A DNA stretch of 64,000 bases. Source: Glandiceps talaboti. Taxonomy: Eukaryota > Hemichordata > Enteropneusta > Spengelidae. The stretch covers positions 126,501 through 190,500 of the forward strand of contig NC_135566.1 in the NCBI RefSeq assembly GCF_964340395.1, written 5' to 3'. How positions within the stretch are numbered: position 1 is the stretch's first letter; each line of letters starts with the position of its first letter. Shown in pieces: positions 63,785-64,000 of the stretch. The notes under the pieces are model-generated. The model was not told the DNA's origin, made no database searches, and worked only from the letters and a program-made list of their open reading frames with translations. The translations under genes were made by a program, and so were the position numbers.

Positions 63785-64000
63785 GTAAAATATTGGATTT
63801 AAACATAGGCAGTCTATGGTTTAGAATGAAAAGGGTCTTTTTGACTGAACACAATGGTTCAAGCTATTGAACATTTGTTTATTTAGCCTGCGTTGAATGA
63901 ACTGTTAGCAACTAGCTTTATCAACCACACCTACATGTACATCTAGATATGCAGTGGGGTCAACGTTCTTGCTACAGTTGGGTTATAATACATATACAGC
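63785..64000. other. TMX2 intron 3, right window edge
   Basis: This starts at the GTAAAA donor after TMX2 exon 3. No further exon is visible. Confidence 0.6.

Overview
This is AT-rich animal nuclear DNA with small exons, canonical GT-AG introns and abundant tandem repeats. It has low CpG except at two promoters, plus SINE-like and foldback elements. Four conserved animal genes can be assembled by exon phase. The protein sequences and repeat-rich introns suggest a marine invertebrate (for example hemichordate, echinoderm, amphioxus or lophotrochozoan). I cannot name the species from sequence alone.

Layout. 1-13434 (minus): the first ten coding exons of AIFM3, a Rieske-domain AIF-like oxidoreductase; its 3' exons lie left of the window. 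A CpG-richer divergent promoter at about 15.95-16.33 kb separates it from COX6A (plus, 16333-18355, complete), the cytochrome c oxidase subunit 6A gene. 18.6-27.4 kb is a repeat-bearing intergenic region. 27443-59799 (minus): a complete ten-exon RSKR/SGK494 AGC-kinase gene, 403 codons. A second CpG-richer divergent promoter (59.8-61.16 kb), carrying a large foldback element, leads to TMX2 (plus, 61162 onward), whose thioredoxin domain is right of the window.

The four genes do not form an operon. They are two divergent pairs, AIFM3/COX6A (both linked to mitochondria) and RSKR/TMX2.

The most unusual signal is in the repeats. Three exon 3' ends, each together with its 5' splice site, are tandemly amplified into the following intron. 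These are the RSKR catalytic-loop exon (about 37 copies of a ~57-bp unit, mostly a multiple of three), the RSKR activation-loop exon (two extra copies, both with the donor GT changed to AT), and TMX2 exon 2 (about 18 copies of a ~36-bp unit). Three further intronic minisatellites carry a GTAAGT donor consensus in every or most units in the host gene's sense. This looks like a recurrent process that seeds minisatellites at exon/intron junctions and creates arrays of decoy or alternative donors.
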